Below are positions 16,560 to 24,360 of a DNA stretch of 35,499 nucleotides, piece after piece. The stretch is from NCBI GenBank assembly GCA_013815465.1, contig JACDGE010000017.1, forward strand, positions 1 through 35,499, in the 5' to 3' direction. The stretch's first letter is position 1, and the number at the start of each line of letters is the position of its first letter. Below the pieces are notes generated by a model. The model had not been told where the DNA came from. It saw nothing but the letters and a program-made list of their open reading frames with translations, and did not search any database. This DNA is from Alphaproteobacteria bacterium (GTDB taxonomy: Bacteria > Pseudomonadota > Alphaproteobacteria > UBA9655). The position numbers and the translations under genes are program-made.

Positions 16560-16715
16560 GGGTCGAGGATAGGGCCACCTAATGAAAAAATAAGTTTTCT
16601 ACCGGTGGTGTCATCCCCGCGAAGGCGGGGATGACACAAATACATTGAAAACAATAGGTTAGAATCATTTGTCTTTAGCCTACGTGTTTTCATGAGGTGG
16701 CCCTGGGGTCGAGGA
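16560..16715. mobile_element. small non-autonomous inverted-repeat element with 10-bp direct repeats
   Basis: The inverted ends AGGGCCACCTAATGAAA (16571-16587) and TTTCATGAGGTGGCCCT (16688-16704) match at 16 of 17 positions. GGGTCGAGGA occurs immediately outside both ends (16560-16569 and 16706-16715), as expected of a target-site duplication. The centre contains a perfect 13-bp-stem hairpin (16608-16637). No transposase is encoded in the roughly 135 bp, so this is a MITE-like element moved by an enzyme encoded elsewhere. It lies between the 5' end of the fusion gene and the 3' end of the leucine dehydrogenase gene. Confidence 0.8.
16608..16637. repeat. perfect 13-bp hairpin inside the inverted-repeat element
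   Basis: GTGTCATCCCCGC, loop GAAG, then GCGGGGATGACAC. Its core matches the CCCGCGAAGGCGGG hairpin of the in-frame element at 14760-14858, so the two repeats share a building block. Confidence 0.9.
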
Positions 16716-16745
16716 GCCAACCGACGGGTTTCCCCGAGCTAGGGA

Positions 16746-17783
16746 TCACGATACTCCCTTCTTAAACCGCTCCTCAGCAATAAGATCGGCAGCCTGACTT
16801 GTTGAAACATGAAGCTCCTCTGCTTTATGAAAAACCTCAAGGAGTGTCCCATGGATTCCCCTCACATGGCGCTTCACGGCTTCCGCATTATAGTTGGGGC
16901 CCTCGTGAGAAACGTTAATGAGGCCTCCGGCATTGACCACATAGTCGGGTGCATATAAAATTTTCATTTTAGACAGAATCTCGCCATGGGCATGACTTGC
17001 AAGTTGATTGTTCGCTGATCCTACAATCATCAGGCATTTAAGCTCTAAAAGCGTCTGATCATTGATAACAGCCCCCATAGCACAAGGAGAAAATATTTCT
17101 GTCTCTACACTAAATAGGTTTTCCGCAGAGACTGCTGTGGCCTTAAATTCATTTACGACACGTTCAACCCGCTCGGGGTCGATATCGTTCACAATAAGCT
17201 GCGCTCCCCCTTCAGCCAAATTTTTGCAGAGATTATAGCCCACATTTCCCAGGCCTTGTACGGCAACTTTTATGCCACGAAGAGATGATCTCCCCAGACG
17301 GTAAGATACAGCCGCCCGTATAGCTTCAAAAACGCCGAGAGCTGTAAAAGGGGCAGGGTCTCCGCTGCCCCCAGGAATCCCCACAACGTGGGCTGTCGTT
17401 TCTTTTATACAGGCCATATCTTCAACAGAAGTGCCTACATCTTCGGCTGTAATATAACTACCATTGAATTGTTCTACGCATCGAGCAAATGCGTGGAAAA
17501 GATCTGGGGACTTTTGGTGGCGGGGATCTGCGATAATCACAGCTTTTCCGCCTCCGAAAGAAAGATTGGCAATAGCAGATTTATAGGTCATTCCGCGCGA
17601 CAGCCTTAACACGTCAGTGATAGCTTGCTCCTCGGTGGCATAGGGCCACATGCGGCATCCCCCCAATGCAGGACCCCGGTTTGTATCATGAATCGCAATA
17701 ATAGCCTTCAACCCGGTTTCCTTTTCATAGAAAAAAGCGACATGTTCATGCTGATCAAAATCAACTGCATCAAAAACGGACAT
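16746..17783 (-). CDS. Leu/Phe/Val dehydrogenase family (probable leucine dehydrogenase)
   Basis: A 345-aa NAD-dependent amino-acid dehydrogenase of the Glu/Leu/Phe/Val superfamily, deaminating branched-chain amino acids to 2-oxo acids. The glycine-rich substrate segment is LGGCRMWPY (40-48). The two active-site lysines are Lys68 in GMTYKSA and Lys80 in SFGGGKAVI, and Asp115 is in TAEDVGTS. The Rossmann motif VQGLGNVGYNL is at 175-185 with Asp (NDID) for NAD. Length and motifs fit leucine dehydrogenase better than glutamate dehydrogenase, which is about 100 residues longer. An upstream GGAGAA lies 6-7 bases before ATG. The gene is isolated, with the inverted-repeat element just downstream. 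Confidence 0.93.
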   Translation of the reverse strand: MSVFDAVDFDQHEHVAFFYEKETGLKAIIAIHDTNRGPALGGCRMWPYATEEQAITDVLRLSRGMTYKSAIANLSFGGGKAVIIADPRHQKSPDLFHAFARCVEQFNGSYITAEDVGTSVEDMACIKETTAHVVGIPGGSGDPAPFTALGVFEAIRAAVSYRLGRSSLRGIKVAVQGLGNVGYNLCKNLAEGGAQLIVNDIDPERVERVVNEFKATAVSAENLFSVETEIFSPCAMGAVINDQTLLELKCLMIVGSANNQLASHAHGEILSKMKILYAPDYVVNAGGLINVSHEGPNYNAEAVKRHVRGIHGTLLEVFHKAEELHVSTSQAADLIAEERFKKGVS

Positions 17784-17952
17784 TTGTTTTCTCCATTATC
17801 TTGTTTTATAATACGACTGTGATGATTAAGATTGTGATAAGGGAGAGATACTAACAACAAGCAAACTAAATAAATTAGTTTTTACTTGCCGTTTTATAAA
17901 ATATATCTTGTATATTGTTTGTTAATTAATTTTTATTATTAAGGACTGTATT

Positions 17953-18003
17953 ATGAAAAAGTATTTATCTAGTGTTTCTCTGGCCGCAGTGGCAAAGATC
18001 TAG
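17953..18003 (+). pseudogene. orphan signal-peptide stub
   Basis: AAGGAC lies 8 bases before ATG 17953, and the frame reads MKKYLSSVSLAAVAKI then TAG at 18001-18003. The sequence looks like the start of a Sec signal peptide (n-region KK, then a hydrophobic core) that ends before any mature protein. The following 40 bp run into the 3' end of the minus-strand chaperone gene, so the rest of a secreted-protein gene was probably deleted. Confidence 0.4.
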
Positions 18004-18040
18004 AAATTTCTTGGTATTGGAAATATGAGGATAGCCCCCT

Positions 18041-18562
18041 TTAAACCCCCAAAGCAGGCCAAGACACCCCTTGTCCCTCTTTCTTCTGACCATCCTGTTC
18101 TTTAAGAAGGTGATCACACGTCCTCACATAATTTCCGACCTCATCTGCCCATAGGGAGTGGGTATTTCCATAAAGATTACGGATGATGGCTTCTTCCAAG
18201 CTTTCTCTACCTTCCAACCCATCCTCATAGGCTTTCAAGGCGCCATAAAAGAATTTGGCACAGTTTTTGACTTGCTTTCCAACTTTCAAATCGCCCACTC
18301 CCATTTCCCGCAACGTGAGTTCCGTATAGGAAAAAAAGGCATCAAAGGCGGATTGAGCTATGGGGCCTTTGATGTTGCGCAGCAGAAGGCACATATGAAG
18401 TACAGCACAATCGAATCGACCTTCCATCGTATCGGGGACATTCCAGGTTTCATAAAAATAGGGTGTGCGCGCTTGATGGAGGGCAGATAGACAAAGGGAT
18501 TCGCCATTGGTGCGATAAACTTTTTTCCAGAAACCGTTGACAGAAGAGGGAAGCAAAGGCAT
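18041..18562 (-). CDS. ubiquinol-cytochrome c chaperone family protein (Cbp3/UQCC1-like)
   Basis: About 173 aa from ATG 18562. The frame stays open to an ATG at 18622, but the extra 20 residues do not look conserved and would run into the divergent bamE region. The segment YETWNVPDTMEGRFDCAVLHMCLLL with LREMGVGDLKVGKQVKN is characteristic of the family that assists assembly of cytochrome b in the bc1 complex. In alphaproteobacteria this gene commonly stands divergent from bamE, as it does here. It suggests a functional aerobic respiratory chain. The C-terminal tail is Gln/Lys-rich and variable. Confidence 0.85.
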   Translation of the reverse strand: MPLLPSSVNGFWKKVYRTNGESLCLSALHQARTPYFYETWNVPDTMEGRFDCAVLHMCLLLRNIKGPIAQSAFDAFFSYTELTLREMGVGDLKVGKQVKNCAKFFYGALKAYEDGLEGRESLEEAIIRNLYGNTHSLWADEVGNYVRTCDHLLKEQDGQKKEGQGVSWPALGV

Positions 18563-18741
18563 GGTAATTCCATCTGTTAAAGCATTCAACTGACACGTAA
18601 AGATATATGACGATAAAATCAAGACTATTTAATATACGCCTCGCCTTTCAAGTTTCGGGGGCGTTGCCCTTCTGGACTCACCCTCTGTCACGTATAAGGA
18701 TACGCTCATCGGGCTCGCTGCTCGGCAGCCTACCTGAATTC

Positions 18742-19179
18742 TTGAAATCCAAAGCGTATATGTTCCTCATGTTCGTTCCCCTTCTGAGTGGATGTGCAAC
18801 GATTGATATCCGGGGTCATGAAGTCGAACCCGAGCAATTGGCTAAAGTCGAAATTGGGGTCACGACAAAAGACCAAGTGAGAAAAATGTTAGGCACACCC
18901 TCTTCCGTATCTCCATTTGGGAATAGCACATGGTATTACATGTTTGAAATCACAGAACGACGTGCCTTCTTTTCGCCCTCTGTCTTAAACAGCAATATCA
19001 CCCGCATTGAATTTGATGCCCAAAATCGCGTGTCAAGCCTTGACTCCGTCACTGAAAAAGACAAACAGGTTGTATCGCACGTGACCCGACAAGAACCAAC
19101 GGCGGGTCATTCTTTTGGTGTGTTAGAACAAATTTTTGGCAACGTAGGACGGTTTAATGGAAAAGATCCGGATAAATGA
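18742..19179 (+). CDS. bamE: outer membrane assembly lipoprotein BamE (SmpA/OmlA)
   Basis: BAM-complex lipoprotein that supports folding of outer-membrane beta-barrels. The lipobox LLSGC follows a short hydrophobic run (AYMFLMFVPLLSGC), so the Cys would be lipidated. The BamE fold signature follows: IGVTTKDQVRKMLGTPSSVSPFG and TWYYMFEITERRAFFSPSV, then RIEFD. I place the start at TTG 18742, which gives a normal lipoprotein signal peptide beginning MKSKAY. ATG 18760 would leave only 11 residues before the Cys, and the upstream open frame to 18607 reads improbable low-quality sequence. No clear ribosome-binding site is seen for any choice. The stop overlaps the rpe start (ATGA). Confidence 0.88.
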   Translation: MKSKAYMFLMFVPLLSGCATIDIRGHEVEPEQLAKVEIGVTTKDQVRKMLGTPSSVSPFGNSTWYYMFEITERRAFFSPSVLNSNITRIEFDAQNRVSSLDSVTEKDKQVVSHVTRQEPTAGHSFGVLEQIFGNVGRFNGKDPDK

Positions 19180-19844
19180 CCCCTCTTCAAATCTCAGCTT
19201 CCCTTCTTTCCGCTGACTTTGCCCGCTTGGGCGAGGAAATAAAGGCCGTTGAGCCATTTGTGAATATGATTCACTTAGATGTAATGGATGGTCACTTTGT
19301 CCCCAATATAAGTTTTGGACCAGCCGTTATCTCTGCTTTACGGTCTTTAACGTCCCTTCCCTTTGATGTGCACCTGATGATATCACCTGTTGATTATTTG
19401 ATTAATGCCGTGGCAAAGGCAGGGGCTAATATCATCACGGTTCATCCTGAAGCGGGGGCCCATATCTACCGAACTTTGCAAAAGATTAAGGCCCAGGACT
19501 GCCTCGCGGGCGTTGCCCTTAATCCGGGGACATCGATCGAAATCCTCAAGCCTCTTTTGCCTGTGATCGATCTCGTTTTGGTCATGACCGTTAATCCAGG
19601 GTTTGGGGGACAGGCCTTTCTGGACACTCAACTTCAGAAAATTAAAGATATCCGGACCCTTATTGATGAAACAGATCGGAAGATTTTATTGCAGGTGGAT
19701 GGGGGGATTTCCTCAAAGACAGCGCCGCTCGTGGTTGAAGCTGGAGCTGACATACTCGTTGCAGGTAGCGCTATCTTTCATGGGGGTTCTGATCATTATG
19801 AGAAAAATGTGGCGGGCCTGAAAACAGTAATCAGTGTTCAGTGA
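19176..19844 (+). CDS. rpe: ribulose-phosphate 3-epimerase
   Basis: A 222-aa TIM-barrel enzyme interconverting ribulose-5-P and xylulose-5-P. The conserved motifs are all present: SLLSADFARL (9-18), HLDVMDGHFVPNISFG with metal-binding His34, Asp36 and Asp38 in the expected places, DVHLMI, VNPGFGGQAF, and VDGGIS with the second catalytic Asp. The ATG overlaps the bamE stop in an ATGA junction, so the two are co-translated. A perfect 11-bp inverted repeat starts at the stop codon. Confidence 0.97.
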   Translation: MTPLQISASLLSADFARLGEEIKAVEPFVNMIHLDVMDGHFVPNISFGPAVISALRSLTSLPFDVHLMISPVDYLINAVAKAGANIITVHPEAGAHIYRTLQKIKAQDCLAGVALNPGTSIEILKPLLPVIDLVLVMTVNPGFGGQAFLDTQLQKIKDIRTLIDETDRKILLQVDGGISSKTAPLVVEAGADILVAGSAIFHGGSDHYEKNVAGLKTVISVQ

Positions 19845-19889
19845 GCAGAATTCAAATAAAAAAACTGGCGCCCACTTTCTGAACACTGA
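19831..19889. repeat. 11-bp inverted repeat between the convergent rpe and aldolase genes
   Basis: TCAGTGTTCAG (19831-19841, spanning the end of rpe) pairs with CTGAACACTGA (19879-19889). Extra copies of the motif CTGATTAC/GTAATCAG occur at 19827-19834 and about 19907-19914, overlapping both stop codons. There is no long T-run, so it is a degenerate repeat cluster or a weak bidirectional terminator. Confidence 0.6.
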
Positions 19890-19910
19890 CGACTGATTCC
19901 TGGTTACTGA

Positions 19911-20672
19911 TTACTCCCTATAACTGGGGTCAGTCCGGTCGAGTCTTCGCAGCAATGCTGTCCAATCCCGAATACCGAAATCCGGTTCAAAGTCTCGTAG
20001 GTCTTGCACTGCTTCTTCACAAACCTCATGAGTGGGCAGGGTAATCTTCTGATTTCCTGAAAGCGCAGCACACTGCACCCGGCAGGACTGTTCCAAAAAA
20101 TGCATATAGAGATAGGCCTCTTGGATGGTTGAACCACAGGTCAAGGTCCCATGATTGCGTAAAAAAAGGGCTTTCATCTGTCCCAAATCTTGAGCCAACT
20201 TTTCACCTTGTCGTTGATTTTCAAGAGCAAGGGAATCATAAGCATGATAGGAGACCCGATTATAAAAATGAAAAGCAAACTGGCTTAAAGGAAGCAGGCC
20301 GCAATCCATAGCAGAAACAGCAATACCTGCAACCGTATGAAGATGAAAGATTGCATTTACATCGGAACGTTTTTTGTAAATGCTTCCATGGATGACGTAT
20401 CCTGTTTGGTTATATTGGCTTTCTTCACCTTCTAACACTTCTCCCTTTAAGGAGACCTTTAACAAATTTGATGATGTAACTTCTTCAAACAACATGCCAA
20501 AAGGATAAATAAAATAAGTATCGGAGCCGGGAATGCGCGCTGAAAGGTGGGTATAGGTGAGATCGTCCATTTTTTGGTGGGCTAAAATTCGATATGCAGC
20601 CGCTAAATGCATGCGCACAACTTTCTCATCATTATTTTGTTGAATTGGGAGTGGGGAAAAAGAATGTTTCAT
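19911..20672 (-). CDS. class II aldolase/adducin-like protein
   Basis: A 253-aa protein with the class II aldolase fold. The zinc ligands are visible: His110 and His112 in FHLHTVAG and His174 in RNHGTLTCG. TYTHLSARIPGSDTYFIYPFG (39-59) is the conserved phosphate-binding region. The Glu that acts as catalytic acid in fuculose-phosphate aldolase (Glu73) aligns with Gly91 in QTGYVIHGSIYKKRSDV, so the protein belongs with adducin-like or unknown-activity members rather than proven aldolases. It is convergent with rpe. An upstream GGAGC lies close to ATG 20672. The substrate cannot be named. Confidence 0.85.
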   Translation of the reverse strand: MKHSFSPLPIQQNNDEKVVRMHLAAAYRILAHQKMDDLTYTHLSARIPGSDTYFIYPFGMLFEEVTSSNLLKVSLKGEVLEGEESQYNQTGYVIHGSIYKKRSDVNAIFHLHTVAGIAVSAMDCGLLPLSQFAFHFYNRVSYHAYDSLALENQRQGEKLAQDLGQMKALFLRNHGTLTCGSTIQEAYLYMHFLEQSCRVQCAALSGNQKITLPTHEVCEEAVQDLRDFEPDFGIRDWTALLRRLDRTDPSYRE

Positions 20673-21135
20673 AAGTTGCTCCTATGTTTTTTAGTATTAT
20701 ATGTGGTTTGTTATCAACCGCCTGGCAGCAATGTAGCATATCTAAAATTTAATTCAACTGTTTTTTGAATAAGTAGGTAAATTTAATTCATATCATTTAG
20801 TGGAAGCGAGTGGGGCCCTTCGAAAGTCAAACGTCTCAACTCATGCAGGCCAATGTTTGCCAAGACTTTAATGGAGCTTGGAACTGCCCATCACATAAGC
20901 ATTGGATTTCTTTTAAAGGGTGAACCCAGCGGTGCATTTGATAAGGGTATGCATCCAGGCGCCAGGAAATAAGGCTGAAAGTTGTGCTGCCTTGATGTTC
21001 TGGTTAAGCCGACTTTTTGAGAGACATATTTTTTGAAGTTCACAAAATTTCTTTTGTTGATGACAATTAGGTGACAATAGATTTTTTGGTTTACTTAATG
21101 CACATACAAAAACCCAAAAAATTCTTTATTTTCAG
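20673..21135 (-). pseudogene. decayed coding remnant, LRR-like
   Basis: This 463-bp stretch has no intact gene. On the minus strand between about 20790 and 21000, short frames read like protein: QNIKAAQLSALFPGAWMHTL, followed after frame breaks by AVPSSIKVLANIGLHELRRLTF and EGPHSLPLNDMN, then a stop near 20790. The spacing of Leu/Ile is LRR-like. Stops interrupt each frame, so it is dead. It is the second LRR-like relic in the window. Confidence 0.35.
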
Positions 21136-21221
21136 TGGTGCCCCCGGGGAGACTCGAACTCCCACATCTTTTGGATAACAGATTTTGAGTCTGCCGCGTC
21201 TACCAATTCCGCCACAGGGGC
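21136..21221 (-). tRNA. tRNA-Leu (anticodon CAA)
   Basis: On the minus strand the acceptor GCCCCTG (from 21221 downwards) pairs with CGGGGGC. The anticodon loop CTCAAAA carries CAA. A long variable arm typical of class II tRNAs is present. The T arm is GGGAG-TTCGAGT-CTCCC. Discriminator A and an encoded CCA end at 21136; length 86 nt. Confidence 0.97.
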
Positions 21222-21271
21222 CCTTGGGTGTATCATAGCCAGAACCCTTGTTTCGTCAATAGGGAATTTTC

Positions 21272-22237
21272 TTATTTTTGAGTAAGGTCCGCCTTCTTCA
21301 TCATTTTTAATTTTTCAATAAGCTCGGGCAGAATGGTGAATAGGTCCCCCACCAGCCCATAATCAGCGACTTGGAAAATGGGGGCCTCCGGGTCTTTATT
21401 AAGGGCGACAATCACCTTACTCTCCTGCATGCCTGCGAGGTGCTGGATGGCCCCTGAAATGCCGATGGCGATATAGAGGTCTGGAGCGACCACTTTCCCC
21501 GTCTGTCCCACCTGGTAATCATTAGGGACAAACCCTGCATCAACGGCAGCTCTGGACGCTCCAATAGCAGCTCCTAGGAGATCAGCAAGGGTTTCAAGCA
21601 TCTCAAAATTCTCTTTGGTTTGTAAGCCTCGACCCCCAGATACGACGATTGAGGCTGAGGTTAGCTCGGGCCGTTTTGAAGAACTTTTCTCTATTTTTAC
21701 AAATGTTGCATGGGGAAAGGATGGGGGCTTAAAAGGGGGAGCTTCGATGGGAGCTTTTGACGACCCCTTCTCAGCTTTGTCAAAAGCGGTGGACCGGATA
21801 GTCATCACTTTTGTATCGTCTTGAGAAAGAACCGTTGCAAGAGCATTCCCCGCGTAAATAGGTCTCACAAAGGTTTGTCGGTCTACGATCTGAATCACAT
21901 CTGAAATCTGAGCCACATCTAACAGAGCGGCAAGCCGGGGCAGAAGGTTTTTCCCAAAGGTGGAGGAGGGAGCAAGAACAAATCCGTATCCCTTTGCCAG
22001 CTCTAAAAGTGTGTCCGTCATTTCTTCAGCAATAGGGTGCAGAAGGGAAGGGTGATCCATTATCCATACTTTCTCGACACCTTCATAACGCGAGGCCTCT
22101 TCGGCCACTTTTTGACAGGAATGCCCTATCAACACTATGTGTATCGGCACAGAGAATTGTTTTGCGGCCGTAAGGGTTGCAAGGGTTGAAGGCGTTAACT
22201 TCTCTTGATCGTGCTCGGCGATAAGAAGGAGGGCCAT
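21272..22237 (-). CDS. etfA: electron transfer flavoprotein alpha subunit
   Basis: FAD-binding subunit of ETF, which carries electrons from acyl-CoA and related dehydrogenases to ETF-quinone oxidoreductase. It is 321 aa. The N-terminal half is [15 protein letters not shown] with [21 protein letters not shown]. The C-terminal FAD domain begins [17 protein letters not shown] and includes [45 protein letters not shown] and [21 protein letters not shown], both diagnostic. It overlaps the etfB stop by 1 bp, so translation is coupled. Confidence 0.97.
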   Translation of the reverse strand: MALLLIAEHDQEKLTPSTLATLTAAKQFSVPIHIVLIGHSCQKVAEEASRYEGVEKVWIMDHPSLLHPIAEEMTDTLLELAKGYGFVLAPSSTFGKNLLPRLAALLDVAQISDVIQIVDRQTFVRPIYAGNALATVLSQDDTKVMTIRSTAFDKAEKGSSKAPIEAPPFKPPSFPHATFVKIEKSSSKRPELTSASIVVSGGRGLQTKENFEMLETLADLLGAAIGASRAAVDAGFVPNDYQVGQTGKVVAPDLYIAIGISGAIQHLAGMQESKVIVALNKDPEAPIFQVADYGLVGDLFTILPELIEKLKMMKKADLTQK

Positions 22238-22986
22238 CAGATCACCTTTGCTTCATGACGTAGCCTATCCAGGAGGGCATCCACACTTTCCACTTTAAGT
22301 CCGGGCTTGCGGGGAGGGGGCTCTGCGACCTTAAGTGTTTGAAGGTGAGGGGTCAAATCAACCCCCAACATATTGGCTGTTAAAATTTCCATAGGCTTTT
22401 GTCTGGCCTTCATAATATTTGGAAGGGAGGCATAGCGGGGTTGGTTAAGACGTAAGTCGGTTGTCAGGACAGCCGGCAAAGGCATTTTAAGAGTTTCAAG
22501 ACCGCCGTCAACTTCCCGTACGGCTTGGATTTCTTGCCCTTCGATGGTGAGAGAAGAAATGAACGTTCCTTGAGGCCACTTTAAAAGGGCCGACAACATT
22601 TGTCCCGTTTGATTAAAATCATCATCAATGGCTTGCTTGCCCAGAACCACAAGCTGCGGAGTTTCCTTCTCGACAAGAGCTTTTAAAGCCTTAGCAACGC
22701 CAAGAGGTTGGGTTTCAAGTTCCGTTTTTACATGAATAGCTCTGTCTGCGCCTAAAGCCAAAGCAGCCCGCAAAGATTCTTGGACCGCTGTGTCTCCAAT
22801 AGAAACAACGAGTACCTCTGAACAAACCCCTTTTTCTTTGAGCCTGAGTGCTTCTTCTACAGCAATTTCATCAAAAGGATTGAGGGACATTTTAACACCG
22901 GCCAGGTCCATCCCGGTTCTATCGCTTTTAATGCGTACTTTTACGCTATAATCGACGACACGTTTAACGGCGACTAGGATTTTCAT
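22237..22986 (-). CDS. etfB: electron transfer flavoprotein beta subunit
   Basis: AMP-binding partner of EtfA, 249 aa. The N-terminus KILVAVKRVVDYSVKVRIK and the segment VKMSLNPFDEIAVEEALRLKEKG are diagnostic. LVVLGKQAIDDDFNQTGQMLSALL and REVDGGLETLKMPLPAVLTTDLRLNQPRY follow in family order. It lies 3 bp after the adenosyltransferase gene and overlaps etfA. The pair implies at least one flavin dehydrogenase (acyl-CoA, isovaleryl-CoA or similar) elsewhere in the genome, in keeping with the leucine dehydrogenase at 16.7 kb. Confidence 0.97.
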   Translation of the reverse strand: MKILVAVKRVVDYSVKVRIKSDRTGMDLAGVKMSLNPFDEIAVEEALRLKEKGVCSEVLVVSIGDTAVQESLRAALALGADRAIHVKTELETQPLGVAKALKALVEKETPQLVVLGKQAIDDDFNQTGQMLSALLKWPQGTFISSLTIEGQEIQAVREVDGGLETLKMPLPAVLTTDLRLNQPRYASLPNIMKARQKPMEILTANMLGVDLTPHLQTLKVAEPPPRKPGLKVESVDALLDRLRHEAKVI

Positions 22987-22989
22987 AGT

Positions 22990-23553
22990 CTAACGATTTG
23001 CTCCCGGCACCCACAATACATCCCCCTCCGCTTGATGATTCGCAAACCTTGCTAGAACAAAGAGTAAGTCTGACAGCCTATTGATGTATTGGATCACACA
23101 TTCATTAACGGCCTCTGTCTCCTTTAGAAAACAGATGGTTCTTTCCGCTCGTCGGACAACGGCCCGTGCCTGGTGAAGGTAAGCGGATAGGGGGGCTCCT
23201 CCTGGTAGTACAAAAGACATAAGAGGGGGGAGGGGCTCATTATAATAATCAATTTTCTCTTCTAAAAAGCTAACTTGATGGGGGTGAATGCGAAGTCTTT
23301 CCTTTCCACCATCTATATCTTCCACCACGCACAAGTCTGCGCCCGTATCAAAGAGATCATTTTGAATGTGGGACAGAAGTTTATCAATTTCTATATCTGC
23401 GGAAAGGCGAGCAATGCCTATGCACGAATTGGCTTCGTCCACATCTCCAATAGCTGCAACGCGAGGAGAGGACTTTAAAACTCGTCCGCCTACACCGAGG
23501 GACGTCTTTCCTTTGTCCCCCCCCTTCGTATAAATTCGTGTTAGTTGAACCAT
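22990..23553 (-). CDS. ATP:cob(I)alamin adenosyltransferase, PduO type
   Basis: Adenosylates cob(I)alamin to coenzyme B12. It is 187 aa. The P-loop-like N-terminus TRIYTKGGDKGKTSLGVGGR is diagnostic, followed by GDVDEANSCIGIARL. RAVVRRAERTICFL and CVIQYINRLSDLLFVLARFAN form the ATP/cobalamin binding helix region. It directly follows the twin-TM gene (stop and start adjacent) and lies 3 bp before etfB. Presence of the gene predicts a B12-dependent enzyme such as methylmalonyl-CoA mutase or ribonucleotide reductase elsewhere. Confidence 0.95.
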   Translation of the reverse strand: MVQLTRIYTKGGDKGKTSLGVGGRVLKSSPRVAAIGDVDEANSCIGIARLSADIEIDKLLSHIQNDLFDTGADLCVVEDIDGGKERLRIHPHQVSFLEEKIDYYNEPLPPLMSFVLPGGAPLSAYLHQARAVVRRAERTICFLKETEAVNECVIQYINRLSDLLFVLARFANHQAEGDVLWVPGANR

Positions 23554-23757
23554 TTATTTTTCCTTTAAAAAGAGAAGGAGAGAAAAAAATAAGATCGCTA
23601 AAGCCTGGAAAATAATCCGAAGGCGCATCATTCTATTGCTGCGTTCGTCGGCCTTGGACCCTGCTTTAAACATCGTGAATAATCCCAGGATCAAAGCACC
23701 AAGCGTTGCAGCCATAGCTGCAACGAGGAGGAACTTAAGAACGAATGCTAAGGTCAT
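23554..23757 (-). CDS. twin transmembrane protein (HIG1-domain family)
   Basis: A 67-aa protein with two hydrophobic segments (about 7-28 and 47-63) separated by a basic loop AGSKADERSNRMMRLRI, matching the HIG1/hypoxia-induced family. The conserved loop has a QRRxx-like basic helix (SNRMMRLRI). Relatives in mitochondria associate with cytochrome c oxidase. In alphaproteobacteria the gene regularly precedes the cobalamin adenosyltransferase and etfBA, as here. It is the first gene of the tight block twin-TM - adenosyltransferase - etfB - etfA. Confidence 0.85.
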   Translation of the reverse strand: MTLAFVLKFLLVAAMAATLGALILGLFTMFKAGSKADERSNRMMRLRIIFQALAILFFSLLLFLKEK

Positions 23758-23774
23758 TGAGCATCATTTTCAAC

Positions 23775-24284
23775 TCACTTATACTTCTCAAGAAGCTCAT
23801 TAAGATCCTCAAAACTACATAGTCCCAGGTGAACAGGGTTCGCTGGTTTTATCTCACTCATTGTCCGATGCGTCTTTGTTCGAATTGATTGAATGGTCAT
23901 CTTCGTTGTGCCCAGGGTACGAATAATATCTCCATCAGTGATGTTTGGAATTTCTTTCAAAAGCCACGCAATGCCATTGGGTTTGGCTTGGCGAAGAGCC
24001 ACAGGCGTATATTTAGCTTTTTTTCGTATTTTTCCCTGATGAACAATAGGAGACATCTGAAGTCTTAGAGAGGGATCCGCTTGACAACGTTCAATTTCAT
24101 CAAAAGTAAGTTGTCCCGATGTGATTGGATCATGGCCCAATATACCGACTGAGATATCTCCATCGGCAATGGCTTGAACTTCTAAAGGATGTAAATGGCA
24201 AAAGTCTCCAATCTGTTCAAAAGTCAAAGTTGTATTATCAATAAGCCATACGGCTGTTGCTTTGGGCATTAGGGGTGCATTCAT
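23775..24284 (-). CDS. trcR: DUF1013 family, cell-cycle transcriptional regulator TrcR
   Basis: A 169-aa protein of an alphaproteobacterium-restricted family. The N-terminus MPKATAVWLIDNTTLTFEQIGDFCHLHPLEVQAIADGD is a sigma-70-region-4-like helix-turn-helix. A second part, KYTPVALRQAKPNGIAWLLKEIPNITDGDIIRTLGTTKMTI, looks like another helix-turn-helix (the TIQSIRTKTH recognition segment). In Caulobacter the TrcR protein affects cell-cycle gene transcription; its role here is inferred from family. The gene lies 17 bp upstream of the twin-TM gene in the same direction and may be part of the same transcript. Confidence 0.9.
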   Translation of the reverse strand: MNAPLMPKATAVWLIDNTTLTFEQIGDFCHLHPLEVQAIADGDISVGILGHDPITSGQLTFDEIERCQADPSLRLQMSPIVHQGKIRKKAKYTPVALRQAKPNGIAWLLKEIPNITDGDIIRTLGTTKMTIQSIRTKTHRTMSEIKPANPVHLGLCSFEDLNELLEKYK

Positions 24285-24360
24285 TGGGCTTCCACTCTTT
24301 TAAGTAATTTATTTAATTATGTATTCAATCATAGGTTGGGGATCTATCAAACTAAAATTT

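Noticed and set aside
18607-18741. 45-codon upstream extension of bamE
   Set aside because: It has no hydrophobic or conserved features, would place the lipobox Cys too far inside, and overlaps the start of the divergent chaperone gene.
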